In this document: positions 1 through 5,780 of the stretch, piece by piece
Numbering within the stretch: the stretch's first letter is position 1
Layout of the letters: every line of letters starts with the position of its first letter
Assembly (NCBI GenBank): GCA_016871135.1
Contig: VFZQ01000184.1
Coordinates: 1 to 8,659, forward strand
Source of the DNA: Acidobacteriota bacterium
Lineage (GTDB): Bacteria > Acidobacteriota > Terriglobia > Bryobacterales > Bryobacteraceae
Length of the DNA stretch: 8,659 bases
Reading direction: 5' to 3'
The notes under the pieces: generated by a model
What the model saw: only the letters and a program-made list of their open reading frames with translations
Databases searched by the model: none
Told to the model about the DNA's origin: nothing
Translations under genes and position numbers: made by a program

Positions 1-1
1 C

Positions 2-1132
2 ACTGCGATGGGGACCGGCAACAACACGCTGATGGCCTCGCCACGCAAGTGGCGGCAACACGGCAACAGCGGCATGTGGGTCAGCGACTGGTATCCCGAA
101 ATCGCCAAACACGCCGACGACCTCACTGTCATTCGGTCCTGCTGGGCCAACGGTCTGAACCACGTCGGCAGCGTCTGCCAAATGAACACCGGTGATATTC
201 TCGCCGGACGTCCGTCGCTCGGCGCCTGGGTCACCTACGGACTCGGTTCGGCGAACAAGAATCTTCCAACGTTCGTCGTCCTGACCGACGACAAGGAAGT
301 CCTCGGCGGGCCGAAGAACTGGAGTTCCGGCTTTCTCCCGGCGACGTTCCAAGGCACGCAGTTCCGCCAGGGCGACACGCCGATCTTGAACCTGAAGCCG
401 CCCACCGGAGTTGACGACGCGCGCCAAAAGAGCCGCCTCGCATTCCTCAAGCAGATCAATGAGCACTGGGGCGCCGACAAGACCGAAGATACCGAACTCG
501 ACGCGCGTGTCCGCAACTTCGAACTCGCCTACGAGATGCAATCGGCCGGCGCCGAAGCCGTCGATCTCTCCAAGGAGACCGACGCGACCAAAGCCATGTA
601 CGGCATGGACGACGAAGAGACGCGCCAATTCGGACAGAACTGTCTGCAAGCGCGCCGTCTGGTCGAGCGGGGTGTGCGCTTCATCGAACTCTATTGCGGT
701 TCCGGCTCCGGTTGGGACGCACACTCGAACATCGAAGGCAATCACGGCAAGTGGTGCCGCGTGTCCGATAAACCGATCGCCGGTCTGCTCGCCGATCTCA
801 AACAGCGCGGCTTGTTGCAGGACACGCTCGTCGTTTGGGGCGGGGAATTCGGCCGCACGCCGTTCAACGAAAAAGGCAACGGCCGCGATCACAACCCGTG
901 GGGCTTCACGATGTGGATGGCGGGGGGCGGCGCCAAGGGCGGCCACTACGTCGGAACCACGGACGAAATCGGCCTGCGCGCGGTGGAAAAGCCGTGCCAC
1001 GTTCACGATATCCACGCGAGCATTCTGTACGCGCTGGGTCTCGATCACCTGCAACTCACCTACCAACACAACGGCCGGGCCGAGCGCCCAACCATCGTTG
1101 GCGGGAATATCTTCAAAGAGATCTTTGCTTGA
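2..1132 (+). CDS. DUF1501 domain-containing protein (5' partial)
   Basis: The reading frame is open to the left edge, so the gene begins upstream. The ATG at 8 is internal, because DUF1501 proteins normally carry an N-terminal export signal and an HFPPKAK/GGPSH-type block that are missing here. Counting from that Met, family-like blocks are WVSDWYPEIAKHADDLTVIRS (24-44), GGEFGRTP (278-285), GRDHNPWGFTMWMAGGGAKGG (292-312) and HDIHASILYALGLDH (333-347). The protein ends with HNGR..RPTIVGG. The family belongs to the alkaline phosphatase/sulfatase-like fold and is usually exported. In Planctomycetes and Acidobacteria it is typically paired with DUF1549/DUF1553 (PSD1-type cytochrome) proteins, and its biochemical role is not established. 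The expected partner would lie left of the window. The stop codon overlaps the TTG start of the sigma factor gene, which suggests cotranscription. Family call is firm; function unknown. Confidence 0.9.
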   Translation, partial: TAMGTGNNTLMASPRKWRQHGNSGMWVSDWYPEIAKHADDLTVIRSCWANGLNHVGSVCQMNTGDILAGRPSLGAWVTYGLGSANKNLPTFVVLTDDKEVLGGPKNWSSGFLPATFQGTQFRQGDTPILNLKPPTGVDDARQKSRLAFLKQINEHWGADKTEDTELDARVRNFELAYEMQSAGAEAVDLSKETDATKAMYGMDDEETRQFGQNCLQARRLVERGVRFIELYCGSGSGWDAHSNIEGNHGKWCRVSDKPIAGLLADLKQRGLLQDTLVVWGGEFGRTPFNEKGNGRDHNPWGFTMWMAGGGAKGGHYVGTTDEIGLRAVEKPCHVHDIHASILYALGLDHLQLTYQHNGRAERPTIVGGNIFKEIFA

Positions 1133-1722
1133 TTCTGTTTTTCCCAGTTGCGTTCGCTGCCCTCGATTCCGAGGGCGACCGCCAACTGGCGGCGCGATTG
1201 CAAGACCGGGATCCGCAGGCGCTCGCCGATCTCTACGACAAATACGGCCGCATGGCGTTTTCGATCATCGTGCGCATCGTTCGCGATCAAGGCGTTGCCG
1301 AAGATCTTACGCACGAAACGTTTCTTCGTGTCTGGAATCGCATGGCTGGTTTCGATACGCAGAAGGGCGCGCTCGGCCCTTGGGTGTTGACCGTCGCTCG
1401 CAACCGGGCGATCGATTATCTTCGAAGCGTCGACGGCCGCTCGCGGCAAAACGCGATCGAGCTAAGCGCTACCGAATCGCCGGCCGTCTTCGTCGATCTC
1501 GAAGCGAATCTGATTAACAGCGATCGTGCCCGGCAGTTGAAATCGGCCTTCGTGAAGTTGAACGACAATCAGCGCGCCGTTATCGAGCTCGCTTACTTTG
1601 AGGGCCTCTCGCAAACCGAAATGGCCGAGCGAATGAAACAACCGCTCGGCACCGTGAAGACCTGGGTGCGCACCGCGCTGCAAATCCTTCGCGCCGAACT
1701 GGAACAGGCGGTGCCCGCATGA
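1129..1722 (+). CDS. ECF-type RNA polymerase sigma factor
   Basis: A 197-residue sigma-70 family protein of group 4 (ECF). Region 2 covers about residues 30-100 (ALADLYDKYGRMAFSI, then EDLTHETFLRVWNR, then GPWVLTVARNRAIDYLRS) and binds core polymerase and the -10 element. Region 4 covers about 136-191 (KLNDNQRAVIELAYFEGLSQTEMAERM, then GTVKTWVRTAL), the helix-turn-helix that reads the -35 element. No ATG exists in frame before region 2. The TTG at 1129 is chosen because AAAGAGA lies at 1115-1121, 7 bases upstream, and because it couples translation to the preceding DUF1501 stop (TTGA). The frame stays open further upstream, but there it is antisense-free shadow of DUF1501 with no sigma similarity. 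The gene overlaps its anti-sigma factor by ATGA, the usual regulator-partner layout. It resembles the SigK-like subgroup controlled by RskA-type anti-sigma factors. The target promoters cannot be told from this window. Confidence 0.9.
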   Translation: MILFFPVAFAALDSEGDRQLAARLQDRDPQALADLYDKYGRMAFSIIVRIVRDQGVAEDLTHETFLRVWNRMAGFDTQKGALGPWVLTVARNRAIDYLRSVDGRSRQNAIELSATESPAVFVDLEANLINSDRARQLKSAFVKLNDNQRAVIELAYFEGLSQTEMAERMKQPLGTVKTWVRTALQILRAELEQAVPA

Positions 1723-2402
1723 ACGAGATGTTCGAGCTATACGTTCTCGGGCTGTGCGAAGAACCGGAGCGCACGCAAATTGAAGAAGCGTTGCGCCGCG
1801 GCGATCCGGAAGCGAAAGAGTTGTTGCGCCGCGCGCTGGAAACCAATGTGATGCTGGTCGCGATGACGCCCGATGTTGAACCGCCCAAGCGGCTACGCAA
1901 CCGGGTGATCGCGATCGCAAAACCGGAGACGCCGCGATGGACCTGGAATCTCGCTTGGATCGGCCTGTCGGCTTGTCTGGTCGCTGGCTTGGTCTACACC
2001 AGCGCCGACCGGCAACAGGTCACGGCCGAATTGGCGAAAGCGCGGAACACGCTCGAATTCCTTCGCGCGCCCGAGACGCGAATTCTCAACACCTCGGCCG
2101 CGGAAGAACAAAAGCCGGTCGCGAAAGTTTTTGTGAACCCCAATCGGGGCGTTCTGATCGTCGCATCGAACCTGCCGAAGCTGGACGCTGGACGGACGTA
2201 TGAAATGTGGGTGGTGCCAAAAGCCGGTGGACCTCGCCCGATGGGCCTGTTCAAACCGAACGCCGACGGCAGCGCCACGCACTTCCAAACCGGACCAGTC
2301 AACTTAGCCGAAGCCGCGGCAATCGCGCTGTCGAACGAGCCCGAAGGCGGATCGCCGGCGCCGACCACGCCGCCGTTCCTGATCACGCCCGTCGGAGACT
2401 AA
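1719..2402 (+). CDS. RskA-type membrane anti-sigma factor
   Basis: A 227-residue protein that should hold the neighbouring sigma factor inactive at the cytoplasmic membrane. Residues 1-50 (FELYVLGLCEEPERTQIEEAL) match the N-terminal helix of RskA-like proteins, which contacts the sigma factor. One membrane helix is seen at about 76-95 (WNLAWIGLSACLVAGLVYTS). The C-terminal domain (about 130-227, with VFVNPNRGVLIVASNLPKL and GRTYEMWVVPKAG) is the periplasmic anti-sigma-K domain. The zinc-binding HxxxCxxC motif of ZAS anti-sigma factors is absent, so a zinc-thiol redox switch is unlikely. Release of sigma by regulated proteolysis is the known mode in this family and is inferred here. The start is the ATG overlapping the sigma stop, with AGGCGG at 1706-1711. 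A second ATG three codons later is a possible alternative. Confidence 0.88.
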   Translation: MNEMFELYVLGLCEEPERTQIEEALRRGDPEAKELLRRALETNVMLVAMTPDVEPPKRLRNRVIAIAKPETPRWTWNLAWIGLSACLVAGLVYTSADRQQVTAELAKARNTLEFLRAPETRILNTSAAEEQKPVAKVFVNPNRGVLIVASNLPKLDAGRTYEMWVVPKAGGPRPMGLFKPNADGSATHFQTGPVNLAEAAAIALSNEPEGGSPAPTTPPFLITPVGD

Positions 2403-2404
2403 CG

Positions 2405-2689
2405 ATGGAATGCCGCTCCGGCTGCGGCGCTTGCTGTATCGCGCCTTCGATCTCGTCGCCGATCCCGGGGATGTCGGGCGGCAAACCCGCCGGCGTGCGG
2501 TGCATTCAGCTCAGCGAAGACAACCGTTGTCTTGTCTTCAACGACCCGCGAAGGCCAAGCGTCTGCGCCACGCTAAAGCCGTCACAAGAGATGTGCGGCG
2601 GCGCGCGACTTCATGCAATTCGTTTCCTCTCGCGCCTCGAAGTGGCGACTGCGCTTCGTGTAAAACAACCCGCAACTGTACTATACTGA
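2405..2689 (+). CDS. YkgJ/YeiW-type cysteine cluster protein
   Basis: A 94-residue soluble protein of the YkgJ-like family (UPF0153), whose members are thought to bind zinc or an iron-sulfur cluster. It has the signature CxxxCxxCC at residues 3-11 (CRSGCGACC), followed by IAPSISSPIPGM, which is typical of the YeiW branch. Further conserved cysteines sit at 33, 42, 54 and 64 (RCIQL, RCLVF, PSVCATL, EMCGG), giving eight possible metal ligands. The start is ATG 2405 with GGAG at 2394-2397, 7 bases upstream. The open frame extends left but there has no similarity. It starts two bases after the anti-sigma stop, so it is probably in the same operon, although whether it works with the sigma/anti-sigma pair is unknown. 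The length fits the family (about 85-95 residues). The role has not been established for the family. Confidence 0.88.
   Translation: MECRSGCGACCIAPSISSPIPGMSGGKPAGVRCIQLSEDNRCLVFNDPRRPSVCATLKPSQEMCGGARLHAIRFLSRLEVATALRVKQPATVLY
2682..2687 (+). promoter_or_regulatory. Possible -10 element for the DUF4160-DUF2442 pair
   Basis: TATACT differs from the consensus TATAAT at one base and lies in a short AT-richer patch of otherwise GC-rich DNA, overlapping the end of the YkgJ-type gene. The best -35 at a 17-base spacing is TGTAAA (2659-2664), which is poor (3 of 6). Transcription would start near 2694 and leave a leader of under 20 bases holding only the ribosome binding site. Acidobacterial promoters are poorly defined, so this is tentative. 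Confidence 0.35.
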
Positions 2690-2697
2690 CCCCGATC

Positions 2698-2703
2698 AGG
2701 AGG
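2698..2703 (+). promoter_or_regulatory. Strong ribosome binding site of the DUF4160 gene
   Basis: AGGAGG is a perfect Shine-Dalgarno core located 8 bases before the ATG at 2712. It fixes the start of the DUF4160 gene and suggests efficient initiation, stronger than for the other genes in the left half. Confidence 0.75.
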
Positions 2704-2711
2704 CTTTCGAA

Positions 2712-2972
2712 ATGCCGACGGTAATGCAACTGCAGGGATGGCGTTGCTACTTCAATTCCAATGAAGGCGACGAACCCATGCACGTCTACGCGCAGAAGGG
2801 CCAGGCCGAGACAAAATTCTGGCTGCATGCCGATCAATACGTCGCCGAAGAGGAATTCGAATCGAACCTGACGCCGCGCGGGCGGCGTGAGATCCGTCGA
2901 ATCGTATACGTTCACTTCGACGAAATCGCCAACGCGTGGTACGACAACTTCGGAGGCCGGCGTGCCTTCTAA
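2712..2972 (+). CDS. DUF4160 family protein
   Basis: An 86-residue protein that matches the DUF4160 pattern. It opens with MPTVMQLQGWRCYFNSNEGDE, then has EPMHVYAQKGQAETKFWL (residues 21-38) and finally NLTPRGRREIRRIVYVHFDEIANAWYDNF (52-80). The family consensus has a short beta-rich half ending in EPxHVHV..G.a..W and a C-terminal helix used with r.Eir.i..... In this copy the second His of HVHV is replaced (HVYA). There is no signal peptide or membrane helix. The downstream DUF2442 gene overlaps its last 11 bases, an arrangement repeatedly seen for these two families. A toxin-antitoxin role has been suggested for such pairs by layout alone, and I know of no established biochemical function. 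The family assignment is confident and the role is unknown. Confidence 0.85.
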   Translation: MPTVMQLQGWRCYFNSNEGDEPMHVYAQKGQAETKFWLHADQYVAEEEFESNLTPRGRREIRRIVYVHFDEIANAWYDNFGGRRAF

Positions 2973-3198
2973 TCTCACCGTCTACGCGCGCGATGTCGAA
3001 GCGACCGACTCGCATCTGATCATCACGACGCATCGCGGCAAACACGAAATTCGATGGGAGCTCTGCTCGGAAAAACTTTCGCAGGCCACGCAGGCCGAAA
3101 GAATGAGAATGGCCCTATCGCCTTCGGGTTCGTCGATTCGCTGGCCGCTTCTCGACGAAGACCTGGGCGTAGGGCCACTCATACTTCCAAAAAATTAG
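2962..3198 (+). CDS. DUF2442 family protein
   Basis: A 78-residue protein with DUF2442 features: an N-terminal beta-strand part (VYARDVEATDSHLIITTHRGKHEIRWEL, residues 7-34) and the conserved tail SIRWPLLDEDLGVGPLI (58-74), equivalent to the family GihWp.lDEDlsv..Ll. Between them sits a helix with the usual a(t)qaeR spacing. The start is GTG at 2962, 5 bases after GGAGG (2952-2956), which lies inside the DUF4160 gene. The longer open frame upstream has no similarity. The 11-base overlap points to translational coupling with DUF4160. DUF2442 resembles the N-terminal domain of Nitrosomonas NE0471, whose function is not known to me. It could be a nucleic-acid-binding or antitoxin-like partner, but that is speculation. 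Confidence 0.85.
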   Translation: MPSNLTVYARDVEATDSHLIITTHRGKHEIRWELCSEKLSQATQAERMRMALSPSGSSIRWPLLDEDLGVGPLILPKN

Positions 3199-3201
3199 CG
3201 G

Positions 3202-4626
3202 TTAGTAGCGGTAGTGATCGGGCTTGTACGGGCCTTCCACCGGCACGCCGATGTAGTCGGCCTGCTTGGGCGTCAGGGTCGTGAGCTTCACGCCGATCTT
3301 TTCAAGATGCAGGCGGGCCACTTCTTCGTCGAGCTTCTTCGGCAGCGTGTAGACGCCGACTTTGTAGGTGTCCTTGTTGCGCCACAGATCGATCTGCGCC
3401 AGCGTCTGGTTGGAGAAGCTGTTCGACATCACGAAGCTGGGGTGGCCGGTCGCGCAGCCGAGATTGACGAGGCGGCCTTCGGCCAACATGTAGATGCTGT
3501 TGCCGGCGGGGAAGGCGTACTTGTCGACTTGCGGCTTGATGTTGGTGCGCACGACGCCGGGCGCCGCGTTCAGACGGTCGATCTGGATCTCGTTATCGAA
3601 GTGGCCGATGTTGCAAACGATCGCCTGATCCTTCATGTGCTGCATGTGTTCGAGCGTGATGATATCGACGTTGCCGGTCGTGGTGACGTAGATGTCGCCG
3701 AGGCCGAGCGTCTCTTCGATCGTCGTCACCTGATAACCCGCCATCGCGGCTTGCAGCGCATTGATCGGGTCGATTTCGGTGACGATTACGCGCGCGCCCA
3801 TTGCGCCGAGCGATTGCGCCGAACCCTTGCCCACATCGCCGTAGCCGCAAACGACGGCCACTTTGCCTGCGAGCATGACGTCGGTGGCGCGCTTGATGCC
3901 ATCGGCCAGCGACTCGCGGCAGCCGTACAGGTTATCGAACTTCGACTTGGTGACCGAGTCGTTGACGTTGATCGCCGGGACCAGCAGCTTTCCGTCCTGC
4001 TGCATCTTGTAGAGGCGGTGGACGCCGGTCGTTGTTTCTTCGGAAACGCCGCGCCAGGCGGCCACGACGCCGTGCCAGAACTTGGGGTTTTCGCCGTGCA
4101 CCTTCTTGAGCAGGTTCTTGATGACCTCTTCTTCGTGGCTGCCCGACGGGGTGTTCACCCAGTCGCTGCCCTTTTCGAGTTCATAGCCTTTGTGAATCAG
4201 GAGCGTCACGTCGCCGCCGTCGTCGACGACGAGTTCCGGTCCTTTGCCGCCCGGGTGGGTGATCGCCTGTATCGTGCAGTCCCAATACTCTTCGAGCGTC
4301 TCGCCCTTCCAGGCGAAGACGGGAACGCCGGCGGCGGCGATGGCCGAGGCCGCGTGGTCCTGGGTCGAGAAGATGTTGCAGCTTGCCCAGCGCACCGACG
4401 CGCCAAGGTCGACCAGCGTTTCGATCAACACCGCGGTCTGAATGGTCATGTGCAGCGAACCGGTCACGCGCACACCCTTGAGCGGTTTGTCGGCCGCGTA
4501 CTTCTTGCGGATCGACATCAAGCCGGGCATTTCGTGCTCGGCGATTCCAATTTCCTTACGGCCCCAATCGGCCAGGCTCATGTCGGCGACTTTGTAGTCG
4601 GCCGCGACGTTTACGGTAGAACTCAT
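3202..4626 (-). CDS. ahcY: Adenosylhomocysteinase (S-adenosylhomocysteine hydrolase)
   Basis: Catalyses the reversible, NAD-dependent hydrolysis of S-adenosylhomocysteine to adenosine and homocysteine, removing the product inhibitor of SAM-dependent methyltransferases. The 474-residue protein has RVTGSLHMTIQTAVLIETL (53-71) and CNIFSTQDHAASAIA (83-97) of the substrate domain and NDSVTKSKFDNLYGCRESL (222-240). It also has the NAD-binding Rossmann motif CGYGDVGKG (260-268) and the C-terminal KPDHYRY that completes the neighbouring subunit's NAD site. The roughly 40-residue insert (about 150-200) marks the long bacterial form. The start is ATG at 4626, giving the family-like N-terminus ...YKVADMSLADWGRKEIGIAEHEMPGL. 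GGAG (4640-4643) is rather far, 13 bases away. The frame runs on to 5028 only as antisense shadow of the regulator gene. It is divergent from the ArsR-methyltransferase fusion and converges with DUF2442, leaving 3 bases. Confidence 0.98.
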   Translation of the reverse strand: MSSTVNVAADYKVADMSLADWGRKEIGIAEHEMPGLMSIRKKYAADKPLKGVRVTGSLHMTIQTAVLIETLVDLGASVRWASCNIFSTQDHAASAIAAAGVPVFAWKGETLEEYWDCTIQAITHPGGKGPELVVDDGGDVTLLIHKGYELEKGSDWVNTPSGSHEEEVIKNLLKKVHGENPKFWHGVVAAWRGVSEETTTGVHRLYKMQQDGKLLVPAINVNDSVTKSKFDNLYGCRESLADGIKRATDVMLAGKVAVVCGYGDVGKGSAQSLGAMGARVIVTEIDPINALQAAMAGYQVTTIEETLGLGDIYVTTTGNVDIITLEHMQHMKDQAIVCNIGHFDNEIQIDRLNAAPGVVRTNIKPQVDKYAFPAGNSIYMLAEGRLVNLGCATGHPSFVMSNSFSNQTLAQIDLWRNKDTYKVGVYTLPKKLDEEVARLHLEKIGVKLTTLTPKQADYIGVPVEGPYKPDHYRY

Positions 4627-4651
4627 TTGTTGGAAAAATCTCCTTGCAAGT

Positions 4652-4660
4652 AGGATAGCA
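4652..4660 (-). promoter_or_regulatory. Possible extended -10 promoter element of ahcY
   Basis: On the - strand the bases read TGCTATCCT, an extended -10 (TGn followed by TATCCT, 4 of 6 with TATAAT). It lies 25 bases before the ahcY ATG and 9 bases downstream of the palindrome. No good -35 hexamer is seen at 16-18 bases; that position falls within the palindrome arm. Transcription would start near 4645, just before the ribosome binding site. Confidence 0.35.
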
Positions 4661-4669
4661 CAATGATCC

Positions 4670-4693
4670 ATCAATAAATCATGATTCTTTGAT
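4670..4693. promoter_or_regulatory. Putative SahR-like operator: 24-base palindrome between ahcY and the ArsR-methyltransferase gene
   Basis: The outer arms ATCAA (4670-4674) and TTGAT (4689-4693) flank a perfect inner palindrome AATCATGATT (4677-4686). Ten of the 12 position pairs are complementary; only 4675/4688 and 4676/4687 fail. The site is AT-rich in GC-rich surroundings and sits in the only divergent intergenic region of the window. It covers the position where the ahcY -35 should be and lies 15 bases before the regulator start. ArsR-family dimers bind imperfect inverted repeats of this size. A repressor bound here could control ahcY and its own gene together. The palindrome is seen directly; its role is inferred. 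Confidence 0.65.
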
Positions 4694-4708
4694 AGACTGA
4701 TGTAAGAC

Positions 4709-5626
4709 GTGCCCGCGCTCATTCCAGCCCTCCGATTGCTTGGCGACGAAAGCCGGCTTCGCCTGTTGCGATTGCTCGCGCGCGAAGAACTTTCGGTCGC
4801 GGAGTTGCAAGAGATTCTTGCGATGGGGCAGAGCCGGATTTCGATGTCGCTGGCGCAATTGAAAAAAGCCGGGCTGGTGGACTTGCGGCGTGTTGGACAG
4901 AAGAGCTTGTACAGCTTTGTAGCAAACGAGACGATCGCCGCGCTGTTGGAAGAAAGCGCGCGCGAGTTGCCGGAAGCTGCAAAGGACGACGAAGCGCTTC
5001 GCCTGATTCTTCGCAAGCGCAAGGACAAGATGCGCGGCTACTTCGACGAACTCGCCGGCCGGTTTGGCCGGCACTACGTTCCTGGGCGGTCGTGGAAGGG
5101 GCTGGCCGAGATGTGCATCAAGCTGCTTCCTCCGATGGTCATCGCCGATATCGGCGCGGGCGAGGGAACGTTGTCGCTATTGCTTTCGCAGCGCGCCGAA
5201 AAAGTCATCGGCGTCGACAACTCGGAGAAGATGGTGGAATACGCGGCCGGTGTCGCGCGCAAGAACAAGGTTTCGAATGTCGACTTCCGGGTGGGCGATT
5301 TGGAGGAGCTGCCGATCGAGGATGAGTCGATCGACCTCGCGTTGTTCAGCCAAAGCCTTCACCACGCGCTGCATCCGCAGCGCGCGGCGGCCGAGGCGTG
5401 GCGGGTATTGAAGCCGGGCGGCCGGATCGTCGTGCTCGATTTAATGAAGCACAACTTCGAGCAGGCGCGCGAGCTGTACGCCGATGTCTGGCTGGGGTTT
5501 TCTCCGGCCGAGCTGAACGAATTCCTCCGCAAGTCGCGGTTCAAGGGCATCGATGTTGTGACGGTGCACAAAGAGGAAGAGTCGCCGCACTTCGAGACGC
5601 TTTTGGCGGTTGGCGAGAAGCGCTAA
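4709..5626 (+). CDS. ArsR-type HTH regulator fused to a SAM-dependent methyltransferase domain (SahR-like)
   Basis: A 305-residue two-domain protein. Residues 1-85 form an ArsR-like winged helix (LGDESRLRLLRLLAREELSVAELQEIL, recognition helix around QSRISMSLAQLKKAGLV, wing RRVGQKSLYSF). The ArsR metal-site box ELCVCDL is replaced by ELSVAEL, and the only Cys is at 136, so metal sensing is unlikely. Residues about 140-250 form a class I methyltransferase fold with VIADIGAGEGTLSLLL (144-159, SAM motif I), VIGVDNSEKM (166-175), VGDLEELPIEDESIDL (195-210) and AWRVLKPGGRIVVLDL (230-245). The GTG start is the first codon available, since an in-frame TAA lies at 4703; no clear ribosome binding site is seen. 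The divergent neighbour is ahcY. SahR, an ArsR-family regulator described in Proteobacteria, responds to S-adenosylhomocysteine and controls ahcY and methionine-cycle genes; I infer the same job here. It might alternatively keep real methyltransferase activity. Confidence 0.85.
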   Translation: MPALIPALRLLGDESRLRLLRLLAREELSVAELQEILAMGQSRISMSLAQLKKAGLVDLRRVGQKSLYSFVANETIAALLEESARELPEAAKDDEALRLILRKRKDKMRGYFDELAGRFGRHYVPGRSWKGLAEMCIKLLPPMVIADIGAGEGTLSLLLSQRAEKVIGVDNSEKMVEYAAGVARKNKVSNVDFRVGDLEELPIEDESIDLALFSQSLHHALHPQRAAAEAWRVLKPGGRIVVLDLMKHNFEQARELYADVWLGFSPAELNEFLRKSRFKGIDVVTVHKEEESPHFETLLAVGEKR

Positions 5627-5630
5627 ATGG

Positions 5631-5660
5631 AAAAGGCTCCGGGCGAACCCGGAGCCTTTT
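5631..5660. terminator. Strong bidirectional rho-independent terminator
   Basis: AAAAGGCTCCGGG and its exact complement CCCGGAGCCTTTT form a 13-base-pair stem with a CGAA tetraloop (5644-5647). With A residues before and T residues after, it works in both directions. It lies 4 bases after the stop of the ArsR-methyltransferase gene on the + strand. On the - strand it lies 25 bases after the stop of the 21-codon ORF, so it separates two convergent transcripts. Confidence 0.9.
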
Positions 5661-5685
5661 GCAATTTCAAATTTCCGCTGGCGGA

Positions 5686-5751
5686 TTAGTACTCCATCGG
5701 AACGCCGCCGGCCTTGCGCGCGCCCGCTTTGATGTTGGTCTTCGTTTTCAT
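5686..5751 (-). CDS. 21-residue small ORF with strong ribosome binding site, unknown peptide
   Basis: The peptide starts MKTKTNIKAGAR and ends GGVPMEY (21 residues). AAGGAG (5759-5764 on the - strand) lies 7 bases before the ATG, the best-placed Shine-Dalgarno site in the window after that of DUF4160. Of the 19 non-Met codons, 16 end in G or C, in line with real genes nearby. The stop is followed by the bidirectional terminator. It lies 77 bases downstream of the TonB-dependent receptor on the same strand and has no obvious promoter of its own, so it may be expressed from the receptor transcript. The peptide is strongly basic in its first 13 residues and has no membrane helix. I do not recognise a characterised family. 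The KTNIKAG start recalls small uncharacterised bacterial peptides that may be modified-peptide precursors, but this is only a resemblance. No modification enzyme is visible in the window. Confidence 0.6.
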   Translation of the reverse strand: MKTKTNIKAGARKAGGVPMEY

Positions 5752-5780
5752 TGTTTTTCTCCTTGTTTGTTTTTCGAAGC

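Noticed and set aside
8..1132. ATG at 8 as the true start of the DUF1501 protein
   Set aside because: The frame is open to the window edge and the N-terminal blocks usual for the family are missing, so the gene starts further upstream.
411..1517. Overlapping + strand ORF across the DUF1501 and sigma genes
   Set aside because: Its translation is rich in Arg, Thr and Ser and resembles no protein; both genes in the other frames have clear family motifs.
3214..4653. Long + strand ORF (479 codons) opposite ahcY
   Set aside because: It is the antisense shadow of a perfectly conserved ahcY reading frame; its product is low-complexity, rich in Arg, Asp and Val, with no recognisable domain.
4627..4708. 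SAH or SAM riboswitch in the ahcY leader
   Set aside because: The leader expected from the likely promoter is only about 20 bases and the symmetrical element is better explained as a DNA-binding site; I saw no SAH- or SAM-riboswitch fold.
4627..5028. N-terminal extension of ahcY to give a 608-residue protein
   Set aside because: The added residues are Ser/Arg-rich antisense of the ArsR-methyltransferase gene, and the family N-terminus begins at the ATG at 4626.
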